Below are positions 38,521 through 46,854 of a DNA stretch of 46,854 nt, piece by piece. Positions within the stretch are counted from its first letter, which is position 1; every line of letters starts with the position of its first letter. Location of the stretch: contig MEKU01000046.1 of assembly GCA_001767195.1 (NCBI GenBank), positions 23,683 through 70,536 of the forward strand, in the 5' to 3' direction. The translations under genes were made by a program, and so were the position numbers. The notes beneath the pieces are model-generated. The model ran no database searches. It was given only the letters and a program-made list of their open reading frames with translations, and had not been told where the DNA came from. This DNA is from Acidobacteria bacterium RIFCSPLOWO2_02_FULL_67_21. GTDB taxonomy: Bacteria > Acidobacteriota > Vicinamibacteria > Vicinamibacterales > UBA2999.

Positions 38521-39355
38521 ATGTCTCGGTCTTCCTCTTCCTGCCCACGAGCCAGGCCAGCCCGATGCTGAAGATGTAGAGGAGCACCAGCGGCCCTGCC
38601 ATCGCGACCAGCGACACGCCTCCGCCGTCGGGTGTGACCACGGCGGAGATGATGATGATGAGCAGGACGGCGTACTTGAAGTTGCGGACCATGAAGCCCG
38701 CCGTCAGCACGCCCATCCGGGCGAGGAACAGCACCAGCGTCGGCATCTGGAACACCACGCCGAATGCCAGCAGCAGCCGCAGGTAGATGGCGAATGCCGG
38801 CTCGATGCGCGGCATGAACGTCAGGATCTCGGTGGTGAAGCTCGCGAAGAACCGCCAGGTGAGCGGGAAGACCACGTAGTGCGAGAACGCGGCGCCGCCC
38901 ACGAAGCAGAGCGACGACATCAGCACGAACGGAATCGCCCACTTCTTCTCGTGCGAGTACAGCCCGGGGGCGACGAAGAGCCAGACCTGGGCCATCACCG
39001 CGGGCGACGCGAGGCACAGCCCCGCGATCAGCGCGATCTTGATGTACAGCATGAACGCCTCGGCCGGGTCCGTGTACACCATCGTCGCGCCGGGCGGCAG
39101 CATCTGCTGCAGCGGCCGCATGATGAAGTCGAAGAGGCGATCGATGAAGACGAAGGCGATGACGAAGCCGGTCAGGACCGCGATCAGCGCGTAGACGATG
39201 CGGCGGCGGAGCTCGTCCAGGTGGTCCAGGAACGACATCCGGGCGCCGTCGTCAACGGCGTCGGCGTCCGGCGCGTAATCCCCGTCCCGGACCCCGTCGA
39301 GGTCATCGTCGGGCGACGGGGCCGGAGTCTTGTGGGGAAAGGGGACGAGCGCCAC
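38519..39355 (-). CDS. tatC: TatC, twin-arginine translocase receptor subunit
   Basis: The 278-aa inner-membrane protein recognises twin-arginine signal peptides. It has the N-terminal MSFLDHLDELRRRI, six membrane segments, and the conserved PGLYSHEKKWAIPF and FGVVFQMPTLVLFL. An extra N-terminal tail of about 39 residues, rich in Asp and Pro, precedes the TatC domain and may instead reflect a downstream ATG at MSFLDH. The GTG start lies one base after the tatA stop, so the two are coupled. Confidence 0.95.
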   Translation of the reverse strand: MALVPFPHKTPAPSPDDDLDGVRDGDYAPDADAVDDGARMSFLDHLDELRRRIVYALIAVLTGFVIAFVFIDRLFDFIMRPLQQMLPPGATMVYTDPAEAFMLYIKIALIAGLCLASPAVMAQVWLFVAPGLYSHEKKWAIPFVLMSSLCFVGGAAFSHYVVFPLTWRFFASFTTEILTFMPRIEPAFAIYLRLLLAFGVVFQMPTLVLFLARMGVLTAGFMVRNFKYAVLLIIIISAVVTPDGGGVSLVAMAGPLVLLYIFSIGLAWLVGRKRKTET

Positions 39356-39356
39356 C

Positions 39357-39686
39357 TCAGGCGACGGGGCCGGTTCCGGTTGTACGGGTGACGGTATCCT
39401 CAGCCGGCGGAGCAGGGGTCACCGGCGGCGGCGTGGCCGACGGCGGCGTCGCCGCGGCGGCGACCGCGGAGTCCTGTTCGGCTTTAATCGCGTCGCGCTG
39501 GTCGTGCTGCTCTTCGATGCGGATTTCCTCTTCGAGCGTGCTGCGGAGCTCGTTCGACGCCTTCTTGAACTCCCCGATGCTCCGGCCGAGCGACCGGCCG
39601 AGCTCGGGCAGCTTTCGCGGTCCGAAAATGATGAGCGCGATCACCAGGATGATGATCAGCTCCGGCATGCCGATCGACCCAAACAT
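39357..39686 (-). CDS. tatA: TatA/TatB-family translocase protein
   Basis: The 109-aa product has a short N-terminal membrane helix ([29 protein letters not shown]), an amphipathic helix with [15 protein letters not shown], and a flexible A/T/P-rich tail. [10 protein letters not shown] with a phenylalanine at the helix end is typical of TatA. It multimerises to form the pore. No separate TatB is seen, so one TatA-type protein may serve both roles, as in many bacteria. GGAG precedes the ATG at normal distance. Confidence 0.95.
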   Translation of the reverse strand: MFGSIGMPELIIILVIALIIFGPRKLPELGRSLGRSIGEFKKASNELRSTLEEEIRIEEQHDQRDAIKAEQDSAVAAAATPPSATPPPVTPAPPAEDTVTRTTGTGPVA

Positions 39687-39710
39687 AAAGGCTCCAGTCA
39701 GGCCACAGAC

Positions 39711-39732
39711 CCCGGGGCGGAAGGGCCCCGGG
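39711..39732. other. CCCGGGGC hairpin upstream of tatA
   Basis: CCCGGGGC and GCCCCGGG surround GGAAGG in the divergent tatA-ctpA gap. On the tatA strand it would lie in the mRNA leader. The compact stem-GGAAGG-stem form resembles the other repeats of this window. Confidence 0.45.
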
Positions 39733-39824
39733 TCGTCTTCGGCGAATTCCCCGCAAGTGCTTCATTGGATTATAGAAATCCGATCTGGACGGGGTCAAGG
39801 TAACCGTTTATAGTTTTGACAGAT

Positions 39825-41450
39825 ATGCGCAGCTACCGGTCGGCCTCCGCGGCCGCCTTTACGGTCGTTTTCTGTGCCTTCCTCGGCGGTATGTACGGCC
39901 GGAGCGCCCTGGTCGCGCAGGACCAGATTCCCGACCAATACAAGGTTTTCACCTCTGCGCTCGGCGCCATCGAGGGCACCTACGTCGGCGAGGTCGAGTC
40001 GGACCGCCTCGTCTACAGCGCGATCGCCGGCATGCTGCAGACGCTGGATCCGCATTCGAGCTTCATGGATCCGCGCAGCTACGCCCAGATGCGCGAGCGG
40101 CAGGAGGGCCGGTACTACGGCCTCGGCATCTCGATTCAGGTCGTCGACGGCGGGATTACCGTCTTCTCGATCTTCGAAGGGTCGCCGGCCTACCAGAAGG
40201 GGCTGCGGCGCGGCGACGTCATCGCCCAGATCGAGGGGAAGGACACCAAGGGGTGGACGAGCGATGCGGCGGTCCGTCAGCTCCGCGGCGCGCGCGGCAC
40301 GCCGGTCCATGTCGGCATCCGGCGCGCCGGCTACGACAAGCTGATCGAGCTCGACGTGATCCGCGACGAGATTCACATCCCGACGGTGCGCGCCGCGTTC
40401 ATGATCGATCCCACGACGGGGTACATCCTCCTGTCTGATTTCGGCGAGAACACCGACCAGGAGCTCGGGCGCGCGCTCCGCGATCTGACCAGTGCCGGCA
40501 TGCGCCGGCTCGTGTTCGACCTGCGGAACAACCCCGGCGGCGCGCTGGATCAGGCCATCCGCGTGTCCAACCGCTTCCTGCCGCGCGGCGATCTGATCGT
40601 CTACACGCGCGGCCGTGTGCCGAACTCCGATCAGGACTACCGCGCCTCGCAGCAGAGCGAGTTCACGCGTCTGCCGATGATCGCGCTCGTCAACCGGAAC
40701 AGCGCGAGCGCGTCGGAGATCGTCTCGGGCGCGCTGCAGGACCACGATCGCGCCCTGATCGTGGGCGAGACGACGTTCGGCAAGGCGCTGGTGCAGTCGG
40801 TCTACCGCGTCAGCGGCGGCGCCGGCGTGGCGGTAACGACCGCGCGCTACTACACGCCGAGCGGCCGCCTCATCCAGCGGCCGTGGGACGGCTCGTTCGA
40901 CGAGTACCTGACCTATACGCTGCGCGAGCAGGATCCGGCCCGGGTGCACAGGGCCGAGGACCTGAAGTTCACCGACGCCGGCCGCCGCGTCTACAGCGGC
41001 GGCGGTGTCGAGCCGGATCGCCGGCTCGACGGCCCGACCGAGGGCTTCAACCCGACCCGCTTCGGGCGCACGCTGTTTGCGCGCAACCTGTTCGACACCT
41101 TTGCCCAGCGCTTCTCGCGCGCGGGGGACCGGCGGATCACGGCGAGCCCGAACGGGCCGCTTCGCGAGTTGACGCCGGAGTTCCAGGTGACCGACGCCGT
41201 CCTCGCGGAGTTCAAGGACCACGTGCAGGAGTCCAGGCTCAAGATCGACGAAGAGGCGTGGAAGCAGGACGAGCGGTTCATTCGGGCGATGATCCGCTTC
41301 GAGATCGATCTCGATCTGTTCGGCGCCGAAGCCGCCCGGCGGAACCTTGCACGGCAGGACCCGCAGCTGCAGCATGCGATCACGCTCTTCCCGGAGGCGG
41401 AAGCGTTGATGCGGCTCGGGGATTCGGCTGTGAAACGAGCGGCGCGCTAA
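39825..41450 (+). CDS. ctpA: carboxy-terminal processing protease, S41 family
   Basis: The 541-aa product has an N-terminal membrane anchor or signal segment (about 6-24) and acts in the periplasm. A PDZ domain (about 95-175; GRYYGLGISIQVVDGG, SPAYQKGLRRGDVI) precedes the protease domain. The catalytic serine is S295 in NSASASEIVSG and the lysine K320 in TTFGKALVQ, 25 residues apart as in E. coli Prc. A C-terminal extension of about 150 residues is predicted helical. The start is ATG 39825; TTG 39816, part of TTGACA, is an alternative. A strong hairpin ends the gene. Confidence 0.94.
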   Translation: MRSYRSASAAAFTVVFCAFLGGMYGRSALVAQDQIPDQYKVFTSALGAIEGTYVGEVESDRLVYSAIAGMLQTLDPHSSFMDPRSYAQMRERQEGRYYGLGISIQVVDGGITVFSIFEGSPAYQKGLRRGDVIAQIEGKDTKGWTSDAAVRQLRGARGTPVHVGIRRAGYDKLIELDVIRDEIHIPTVRAAFMIDPTTGYILLSDFGENTDQELGRALRDLTSAGMRRLVFDLRNNPGGALDQAIRVSNRFLPRGDLIVYTRGRVPNSDQDYRASQQSEFTRLPMIALVNRNSASASEIVSGALQDHDRALIVGETTFGKALVQSVYRVSGGAGVAVTTARYYTPSGRLIQRPWDGSFDEYLTYTLREQDPARVHRAEDLKFTDAGRRVYSGGGVEPDRRLDGPTEGFNPTRFGRTLFARNLFDTFAQRFSRAGDRRITASPNGPLRELTPEFQVTDAVLAEFKDHVQESRLKIDEEAWKQDERFIRAMIRFEIDLDLFGAEAARRNLARQDPQLQHAITLFPEAEALMRLGDSAVKRAAR

Positions 41451-41500
41451 GACACCATACCCCACCCTTTTGGGCTCCCAGCCCAAAATATTGTGGTGTC
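41451..41500 (+). terminator. rho-independent terminator after ctpA
   Basis: An inner stem TTTTGGGCT-CCC-AGCCCAAAA (41468-41488) is enclosed by GACACCA (41451-41457) and TGGTGTC (41494-41500). The A and T flanks of the stem allow termination in both directions. It separates ctpA from smc. Confidence 0.75.
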
Positions 41501-41555
41501 AGTTTGGCCTTGCCACTAGGGCTTGGCCTGTTTAGACTCTCGGTTGTATTTCCAA

Positions 41556-44500
41556 ATGCGTTTAGAACGTCTCGAGATCCACGGATTCAAGTCGTTCTCC
41601 GACCGTGCGGAGCTGGCCTTCGACCACGGCGTCACGGCAATCGTGGGGCCGAACGGCTGCGGCAAGAGCAACGTGGCCGACGCGATCAGCTGGGTGCTCG
41701 GCGAGCAGAGCGCCAAGAGCCTCCGCGGCGATCGGATGGAGGACGTGATCTTCAGCGGCAGCGACGCGCGCAAGCCCGGCGCGACGGCCGAAGTCCGGCT
41801 GCGGCTGACGGGCCTCCCGATGCCGCCGAACGCGGCCGACGGCGAGCTGGTTGAATTCGCGGCCGTCAGCCATGCCAACGGCAACGGCCACGGGAATGGC
41901 AACGGCCATGCCCCCGCCAACGGCAACGGCAATGGCAACGGCCACGGCCATCATGACGTGGCCGCCCTGTTCACGCGCGACATCGAGGTCACCCGTCGCC
42001 TGTACCGCTCGGGCGAGAGCGAGTATCTGATCGACGGCGAGGTCTGCCGGCTTCGGGACATCCACGAGCTGCTGATGGACACGGGCCTGGGCGCCAAGGC
42101 CTACGCGATCATCGAGCAGGGCAAGATCGGCATGATCCTCAGCTCGCGGCCGACCGACCGCCGCCAGCTGATCGAGGAAGCCGCCGGGATCACGAAATAT
42201 CGCTCCCGCCGGCGCGCGGCGGAGTTCAAGCTCGAGGCGGCGCAGCAGAACCTCACCCGCATCGACGATGTGGTGTTCGAAGTGGAGAAGCAGCGGAGCG
42301 CGCTCAAGCGCCAGGCGGCCAAGGCGCGCCGCTACCGGCGGCTCCGCGACGAGCTCCGCCGGTGGGAGAAGGTGCTGGTGGCGCGCCGCTACCGCGAGCT
42401 GGCGGGGGCGATTGAATCAGCGCGGGCGCGGCTGGCGGAGGCGCGCGAGCGCGAGACCGCGGCGTCCGGGCGCGTGGCCGAGGTCGAAGCGGACCTGGCG
42501 CGCCTGCGGATCGAGCAGGCCGAAGCCGACAGCCGGGTGGCGCGCGTGCGCGAGGACGCCCACGCGCGCGAGCTCGACATCCAGCGCCGGCAGCAGCAGC
42601 AGGGACTGAACCGGCAGCAGGCCGACATGCTGGACGCGCGCGGCCTCGAGCTCGGGACGGAGCTCGACGATCTCGAGGCGCGGCGCGAGCCGGCCCGGCA
42701 GGCGATTGGGGAGCGGCGCGACGCGGTCGCGGCGGCGGAGCGGTCGCGCGATGAGGCCGCGGAGGCGCTGGCGGCGGCCACCGGGGCGCTCGGGACGGCG
42801 CAGCAGCAGATCGAGGGGCTCGAGTCCGACGTCGAAGCCGCACGCAGCGGCGTCTTTGCGGCGCTCAATTCCGCGACCGCGCTGCGGCATGCCATGGAGC
42901 ACGCCGCCGCGCAGCGCGATCGCGTGGCCGCGACGCTCGGCAAGCTGGAGGTCGAACAGGCGGACCTGCTGCGTGAAGCGGACACGGTGCAGGGAGACCG
43001 GACGGCGGCGCATGCGGCGCTCGATCGCGTCCGCGGGACGATCGAGGAGATCAGGCTGCAGACCGCCATGCGCGAGTCCGAGCTGATGGCGGCGCGCCAG
43101 GAGCTCGACGCGCACCTGCGGCTGGTCCGCGACCGCGACCAGGAGTTGACGCGCGCCGAGGCGCGCCTCGCATCGCTCGTGGAGCTCGAGGCGTCGCGCG
43201 CCGAATTCGGCGACGCCGCACGGATGGTGCTCGTGCAGGCGAACGGGCGCGTGAACCAGCAGGGGGCGGTGGCCGATTACGTCGACGTCGACCGCCGGTA
43301 CGAACGGGCCGTCGAGGCCTGCCTTGGAGACCTGCTCCAGCACGTCATCGTCGAGCGGCACGAACAGGCGGCTGCGGGGCTCGCGCTCGTCCGGGAGCAG
43401 GACGCCGGCCGCTGCGGGTTTGTCGTGATCGATTCGGAAGGCGGACCTGCCCGCCTCCGCCAAGGCTTCGGCGAGGCGCGCCCGGCTCTCGACGATCGTA
43501 GAGGCGGGCCTTCCCGCTTCCGCCAATGGTTCGGCGAGGCTCGCCAAAGCGCCGAAGGCGCGACGGCGGCAGGCCCGCCTGCCGGGGTCATCCCGATTGC
43601 CAGCGTGCTCCGCGTGACCGGCGCGTACGCCGCCACGATCCAGCAGGTCCTGCCCGAGGCGTATGTCGCCGAGAGCTTCGAACAGGCCGTGTCGATGTCT
43701 CGGCGGACCTCCGCCCCTGTGGCCACGCTCGAGGGAGACGTGCTGCGCGGGCCGCACGTCGTTTCGGGCGGGGCGCGCGTCGAGTCGCGCGGCATTCTGG
43801 CCACCAAGGGCGAGATCAAGGAGCTCCGGGAGCGCATCGCCACCGATCGGGCCGAGCTGGCGCGGTTGACGGAACAGACTGCGGTGCTCGACGCCGCCAT
43901 CGCCGAGGGCATGAGCGCCGTCGGCGCGCTCACGGTTGAGCACCACCGGCAGGAGATGGCGATCGTCGCCCACGATGCGCAGCTTGCGCGGACGACCGAT
44001 GAGACCGCCCGGCTCGCCCGCAAGGGTGAGGTGATTGCGTTCGAGCGCCGGCAGGCTGACGAGGAGCGCGCATCGCTCGAGGCGAGGTATGCAGAGGCCG
44101 AGACCTCGGTTGCACGGCTGCTGGAGGACCAGCGCCGGGCTGAAGCGGAGCTGACGGCAGCGCAGGGGCGTCTGATGACCGCGCGTGAGACCGTCGACGC
44201 GCTGGGCGCCAGCGCCGCGGAGGCGCGCGCCGCGCATGCGGCGATGATCGAGCGCGCCTCGGCGCTCGCCATCGAGGTGATCAGGCTCGAAGAGGCCGCC
44301 CGCGACATCGAACAGCGTATTTCGACGCGCGTGGCCGAAATCGAGCAGGCACGCGGCCGCCGCGAGGCGCTGCTCCGCGCGATCGAGGACGACGCTCGCG
44401 CAATGGACGGCGACATTCGCGCGCTCGAGTCGGCGCGCGAAGACGTTCGCGCAGCTGACGGGACGGCCGCGGAGGCCCGTAGCCACGTCGAGGCTCAGGA

Positions 44501-45503
44501 CGCGGTCATCCGCGAGGCGCGGCGCGTGCTCGAGGAGATCCGCGGCCAGGCGGGCAGCCTGGAGGTGGCGCGCGCCACGGCGGAGAGCGATCTCGGCCAT
44601 CTGGCGCAGCTGTGCGCCGAGACCGTGCAGGCCAGTCTGGACGAGGTGCTCGCCGACGTGCAGCAGATGGAGCAGGCCGGCGAGACGACGCCTGACGCCG
44701 CGGCGATTACCGCCGAGGAGCCCGATCCCGATGCCGACGAGGGCGAGGGAGTGAACGTAGTGCCGATAAACGTAGCGCCGGGCTTCAGCCCGGCCTCCGA
44801 CGATCCGACCGTAGTGCCCGGCTTTAGCCGGGCCGTGCCGGCCGAGAGCCGGACCGGCTCGATGACCGCCGAAGAGGCGATCGCGGCGCTCAAGGGCAAG
44901 ATCGACCGGCTCGGCCCCGTCAACATGATGGCGATCGAGCAGTTCGACGAACTGGAGACGCGCCACACCTTCCTGACCACGCAGCGCAAGGACCTGGTCG
45001 ACTCCATCGCGCAGACCTCCGAAGCCATCAAGCGCATCGATGAGACCTCGAGGGTGCGCTTCAACGAGGCCTTCACGGCGATCCAGCACAACTTCCAGCA
45101 GACGTTCCAGACGCTGTTCGGCGGGGGCCATGCCGGGCTGACGCTGCTCGACGAGAACGATCTCCTCGAAAGCGGCATCGACATCGTCGCCTCGCCGCCC
45201 GGCAAGCGGCTGCAGAACGTGCAGCTCCTCTCCGGAGGCGAGAAGGCGCTCACGGCGATCGCGCTGATGTTCGCGATCTTCCGCTACAAGCCGAGCCCCT
45301 TCTGTCTGCTCGACGAGATCGACGCGCCGCTCGACGACGCCAACGTCGGCCGGTTCGTGGAGATGCTCGAAGGGATGCTGGACAGGACGCAGTTCATCCT
45401 GATCACGCACAACCGCCGGACGATGGAGATTGCGAACCGGCTGTACGGGGTCACGATGGAAGAGCCGGGCGTGTCGAAGCTCATCTCGGTGCAGTTGAAT
45501 TAA
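41556..45503 (+). CDS. smc: chromosome partition protein Smc with repeat-derived inserts
   Basis: The 1315-aa SMC ATPase compacts and segregates DNA. Walker A GPNGCGKS is at 31-38, the signature LLSGGEKALTA near 1226, and Walker B CLLDEIDAPLDD with D1253-E1254. Long coiled coils flank the hinge (about 520-720). Typical Smc has about 1150-1200 residues; three inserts explain the excess: an Asn-Gly-His-rich run (107-134), a hinge insert with two 21-residue units beginning GGPA/GGPS (about 629-677), and a segment with VAPGFSPA and VVPGFSRA (about 1066-1099). The last two come from palindromic repeat DNA read in frame. ATG 41556 was chosen over an upstream TTG because MRLERLEIHGFKSF is the canonical N-terminus. 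Confidence 0.96.
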   Translation: MRLERLEIHGFKSFSDRAELAFDHGVTAIVGPNGCGKSNVADAISWVLGEQSAKSLRGDRMEDVIFSGSDARKPGATAEVRLRLTGLPMPPNAADGELVEFAAVSHANGNGHGNGNGHAPANGNGNGNGHGHHDVAALFTRDIEVTRRLYRSGESEYLIDGEVCRLRDIHELLMDTGLGAKAYAIIEQGKIGMILSSRPTDRRQLIEEAAGITKYRSRRRAAEFKLEAAQQNLTRIDDVVFEVEKQRSALKRQAAKARRYRRLRDELRRWEKVLVARRYRELAGAIESARARLAEARERETAASGRVAEVEADLARLRIEQAEADSRVARVREDAHARELDIQRRQQQQGLNRQQADMLDARGLELGTELDDLEARREPARQAIGERRDAVAAAERSRDEAAEALAAATGALGTAQQQIEGLESDVEAARSGVFAALNSATALRHAMEHAAAQRDRVAATLGKLEVEQADLLREADTVQGDRTAAHAALDRVRGTIEEIRLQTAMRESELMAARQELDAHLRLVRDRDQELTRAEARLASLVELEASRAEFGDAARMVLVQANGRVNQQGAVADYVDVDRRYERAVEACLGDLLQHVIVERHEQAAAGLALVREQDAGRCGFVVIDSEGGPARLRQGFGEARPALDDRRGGPSRFRQWFGEARQSAEGATAAGPPAGVIPIASVLRVTGAYAATIQQVLPEAYVAESFEQAVSMSRRTSAPVATLEGDVLRGPHVVSGGARVESRGILATKGEIKELRERIATDRAELARLTEQTAVLDAAIAEGMSAVGALTVEHHRQEMAIVAHDAQLARTTDETARLARKGEVIAFERRQADEERASLEARYAEAETSVARLLEDQRRAEAELTAAQGRLMTARETVDALGASAAEARAAHAAMIERASALAIEVIRLEEAARDIEQRISTRVAEIEQARGRREALLRAIEDDARAMDGDIRALESAREDVRAADGTAAEARSHVEAQDAVIREARRVLEEIRGQAGSLEVARATAESDLGHLAQLCAETVQASLDEVLADVQQMEQAGETTPDAAAITAEEPDPDADEGEGVNVVPINVAPGFSPASDDPTVVPGFSRAVPAESRTGSMTAEEAIAALKGKIDRLGPVNMMAIEQFDELETRHTFLTTQRKDLVDSIAQTSEAIKRIDETSRVRFNEAFTAIQHNFQQTFQTLFGGGHAGLTLLDENDLLESGIDIVASPPGKRLQNVQLLSGGEKALTAIALMFAIFRYKPSPFCLLDEIDAPLDDANVGRFVEMLEGMLDRTQFILITHNRRTMEIANRLYGVTMEEPGVSKLISVQLN
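41874..41957 (+). repeat. low-complexity NG/H-coding repeat in smc
   Basis: Iterated GGCAACGGC and GGCCAC hexamers and nonamers encode 28 residues of Asn, Gly and His with one Ala-Pro-Ala break, within the N-terminal head domain. It looks like slippage-expanded DNA. The histidines could bind metal. Confidence 0.8.
43436..43580. repeat. in-frame repeat in the smc hinge
   Basis: Two related 63-base units (around 43452 and 43515; each contains CGC-TCCGCCAA and TTCGGCGAGGC) are linked by GTAGAGGCGGGCC. The second unit carries the same GTAGAGGCGG start as the palindrome before proS. The DNA stays in frame over the whole insert. Confidence 0.7.
44771..44833. repeat. two CACTACG-family palindromes inside smc
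   Basis: CGTAGCGCCGGGC-TTCA-GCCCGGC (44771-44794) and CGTAGTGCCCGGC-TTTA-GCCGGGC (44810-44833) match the intergenic family at 22364 and 34222 almost base for base. They are read as VAPGFSPA and VVPGFSRA, close to the start of the C-terminal ATPase half. Confidence 0.85.
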
Positions 45504-45530
45504 ATGGGGTCGACCTCCGACCCCATTTAA
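45500..45530. repeat. perfect palindrome spanning the smc stop and next start
   Basis: TTAAATGGGGTCG and CGACCCCATTTAA are exact 13-bp arms around ACCTC. The smc stop TAA (45501-45503) lies in the left arm and the final A begins the next ATG. It shares the ATGGGGTCG core with the element at 10713. Confidence 0.85.
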
Positions 45531-46642
45531 TGAACGAAGACAAGTCCGCCCGCTACCATCGGCTTCGACGCCGCGTCTCGGTGGCGAGCACCGGAGCGGC
45601 GGCGCTCCTGCTGGCGGTCCTCATCCTGACCGGCGGCTCCATCGCCCTGCGCGATACGGCCGCCCGGCTTGGCGGCGGATCTTTTCCGCTCACCATTGTC
45701 GTGTACGTCCTCCTGCTGGCGCTCCTCAGCGAGCTGGCGCAGCTGCCGTTTGCGTTCTATCAGGGAGTGACGCTGGAGCGCCGGTACGGCCTCTCCACCC
45801 AGACTACCGGGCGGTGGTGGGTCGACAGGCTGAAGGCAGATGGTCTGGGGCTGCTGTTTGCGGTTGCGGGCGCGGTCATTCTGTACGCCTGGCTGCGCTG
45901 GACGCCCGGCCTGTGGTGGCTCCTCGCGGCGATCTGCTTCTGGCTGATGCTCGTCCTGATGGCGCAGCTTGCGCCGGTGCTGCTTCTGCCGCTGTTCTAT
46001 ACGTTCAAGCCGCTCGACCGCCCGGCGCTTGCCGCGCGTCTCGTGGCGCTGGCCGAGCGTGCCGGGGCACGGGTCCTAGGCGTGTTTGAATGGCAGTTGA
46101 GCGACCGGACGCGGAAGGCGAATGCGGCGCTGACCGGCGTCGGGCGGACCCGCCGGATTCTGCTCTCCGATACGCTGCTGGCGGAGCATTCCGACGACGA
46201 GATCGAAGTGATCCTCGCGCACGAGCTCGCGCATCACGTCCACCATGACATCTGGAAGGGGATGGCGCTCGAGGGAGTCCTGCTCGTGGCGGGGTTTTCT
46301 CTGGCCGATCGAGTGCTGAGTGCGGCAGCGGGGCAGTCGGGATTTGGCGCCAAGGACGACGTGGCGATGCTGCCGCTGCTGCTGCTGGCTGGAGGAGCGG
46401 TGTCGCTGGGGCTGCTGCCGGTCGTCAACGCCCTGTCACGCGCGCACGAGCGGCGGGCGGACCGCTACGCGCTGGAGATGACGAAGAACTCCGCGGCGTT
46501 TGTGACGGCCATGAAGCGGCTTGGCGCGCAGAACCTGGCGGAGGAGCGGCCGTCGCGGCTCGTAGAGCTGCTGTTCTATTCGCATCCGCCCATGGCCACC
46601 CGCGTCGAGGCGGCCCAGGCCTGGGCCGGCAACCACCCATGA
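45530..46642 (+). CDS. M48-family membrane zinc metalloprotease (Ste24/HtpX-like)
   Basis: The 370-aa product has about five to six membrane segments (roughly 20-38, 55-75, 105-122, 128-150, 250-270 and 280-300). The zinc site HELAHH (H231, E232, H235) precedes RAHERRADRYAL, which supplies the third ligand. FYSHPPMATRVEA is the typical C-terminal signature. YGLSTQTTGRWWVDRLK resembles the Ste24 CAAX protease N-terminal region. Such enzymes degrade membrane proteins; the substrate here is unknown. ATG 45530 directly abuts the palindrome and lacks a ribosome site. The stop overlaps the next gene. Confidence 0.92.
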   Translation: MNEDKSARYHRLRRRVSVASTGAAALLLAVLILTGGSIALRDTAARLGGGSFPLTIVVYVLLLALLSELAQLPFAFYQGVTLERRYGLSTQTTGRWWVDRLKADGLGLLFAVAGAVILYAWLRWTPGLWWLLAAICFWLMLVLMAQLAPVLLLPLFYTFKPLDRPALAARLVALAERAGARVLGVFEWQLSDRTRKANAALTGVGRTRRILLSDTLLAEHSDDEIEVILAHELAHHVHHDIWKGMALEGVLLVAGFSLADRVLSAAAGQSGFGAKDDVAMLPLLLLAGGAVSLGLLPVVNALSRAHERRADRYALEMTKNSAAFVTAMKRLGAQNLAEERPSRLVELLFYSHPPMATRVEAAQAWAGNHP

Positions 46643-46854
46643 CACACATCACCTACTCCCCTCGCGAACGCTTCTGGTTGTGGACTCTTGCGGCCTTCGG
46701 ACTGGTCTTCGGCAACGGCGCGTTCGTCTACGGCCTCCTGTTCGAACTGAATGCGCTGGCGGAGGCGATGGCCAATCCGCTCGCCGCCGCCTTCATTGTC
46801 GAGGCGCTCGTGCTGACGGGCGCCTTCGCCTACCTGCTCGGGCGCTGGGGCGTG
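46639..46854 (+). CDS. membrane protein, truncated by window end
   Basis: The ATG overlaps the protease stop (ATGA), and 72 codons are open to the window edge. Two hydrophobic segments are visible: FWLWTLAAFGLVFGNGAFVYGLLF and NPLAAAFIVEALVLTGAFAYLLG. The short cytoplasmic start is ITYSPRER. No family is recognised. Translational coupling suggests a function linked to the protease. Confidence 0.6.
   Translation, partial: MTHITYSPRERFWLWTLAAFGLVFGNGAFVYGLLFELNALAEAMANPLAAAFIVEALVLTGAFAYLLGRWGV

Noticed and set aside
39816-39821. TTGACA as a -35 box for ctpA
   Set aside because: No -10 box lies at the right distance, and it overlaps the proposed start of the protein.
43436-43580. frameshift or assembly error in the smc hinge
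   Set aside because: The reading frame stays open through the insert and the downstream hinge and coiled coil continue normally, so an in-frame insertion is more likely.
42417-45410. 997-codon minus-strand frame inside smc
   Set aside because: It lies opposite a certain Smc coding sequence with all its motifs, and its composition is typical of an antisense shadow.

Overview
This 46.9 kb window is a GC-rich bacterial chromosome segment. It most probably comes from an Acidobacteriota member, and I favour the Vicinamibacteria-type lineages. That placement is an inference from gene order, the short archaeal-type prolyl-tRNA synthetase, a secreted protein family with an AQSLADVA...YTND signature, and abundant short palindromic repeats. 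I saw no rRNA, tRNA, CRISPR array, transposase or prophage gene. Almost all of the sequence is coding.

Layout. (1) 1-1641, minus strand: an EF-G-like translational GTPase, cut by the window edge, preceded by a tiny overlapping ORF. (2) 2086-9978, plus strand: a nitrogen block of a signal-peptide-bearing Amt transporter, two tandem outer-membrane barrel proteins, GlnD, a PII protein, a second Amt and a second nearly identical PII. A sigma-54-type promoter lies upstream of the first amt, and every larger intercistronic gap holds a hairpin. (3) 9991-10695, minus: a Yip1-like membrane protein. (4) 10801-26479, plus: the type IV pilus core, in the order barrel protein, pilB, pilT, pilC, pilS, pilR, pilA, a VKOR-DsbA disulfide oxidase fusion, an ABC ATPase and permease (positional counterparts of Myxococcus PilH and PilI), a TPR-like protein, pilD and an NtrB-type kinase. 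pilA has a near-consensus sigma-54 promoter and an upstream palindrome suited to PilR. (5) 26480-34105: two divergent minor-pilin operons with mirrored content (PilV, PilW, PilX, then a paralogous secreted AQSLADVA-type protein). The right arm ends in an NtrC-type regulator that may partner the kinase at 25229. (6) 34232-46854: housekeeping genes aroB, nadB, proS, tatC, tatA, a carboxy-terminal protease, smc, an M48 protease and a truncated membrane protein.

How the parts fit. GlnD, PII and Amt form the classical nitrogen-sensing circuit, and the two porin-like proteins inside it suggest an outer-membrane step for nitrogen uptake. In the pilus block, PilS/PilR with sigma-54 would drive pilA, PilD would process the pilins, and the VKOR-DsbA protein could form the disulfides implied by paired cysteines in PilA and in several minor pilins.

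The most unusual property is a set of at least four families of short palindromic elements. They lie between genes, supply stop codons and perhaps start codons to neighbouring genes, and in two cases (the VKOR-DsbA gene and smc) sit in frame inside coding sequence, where they lengthen the protein.
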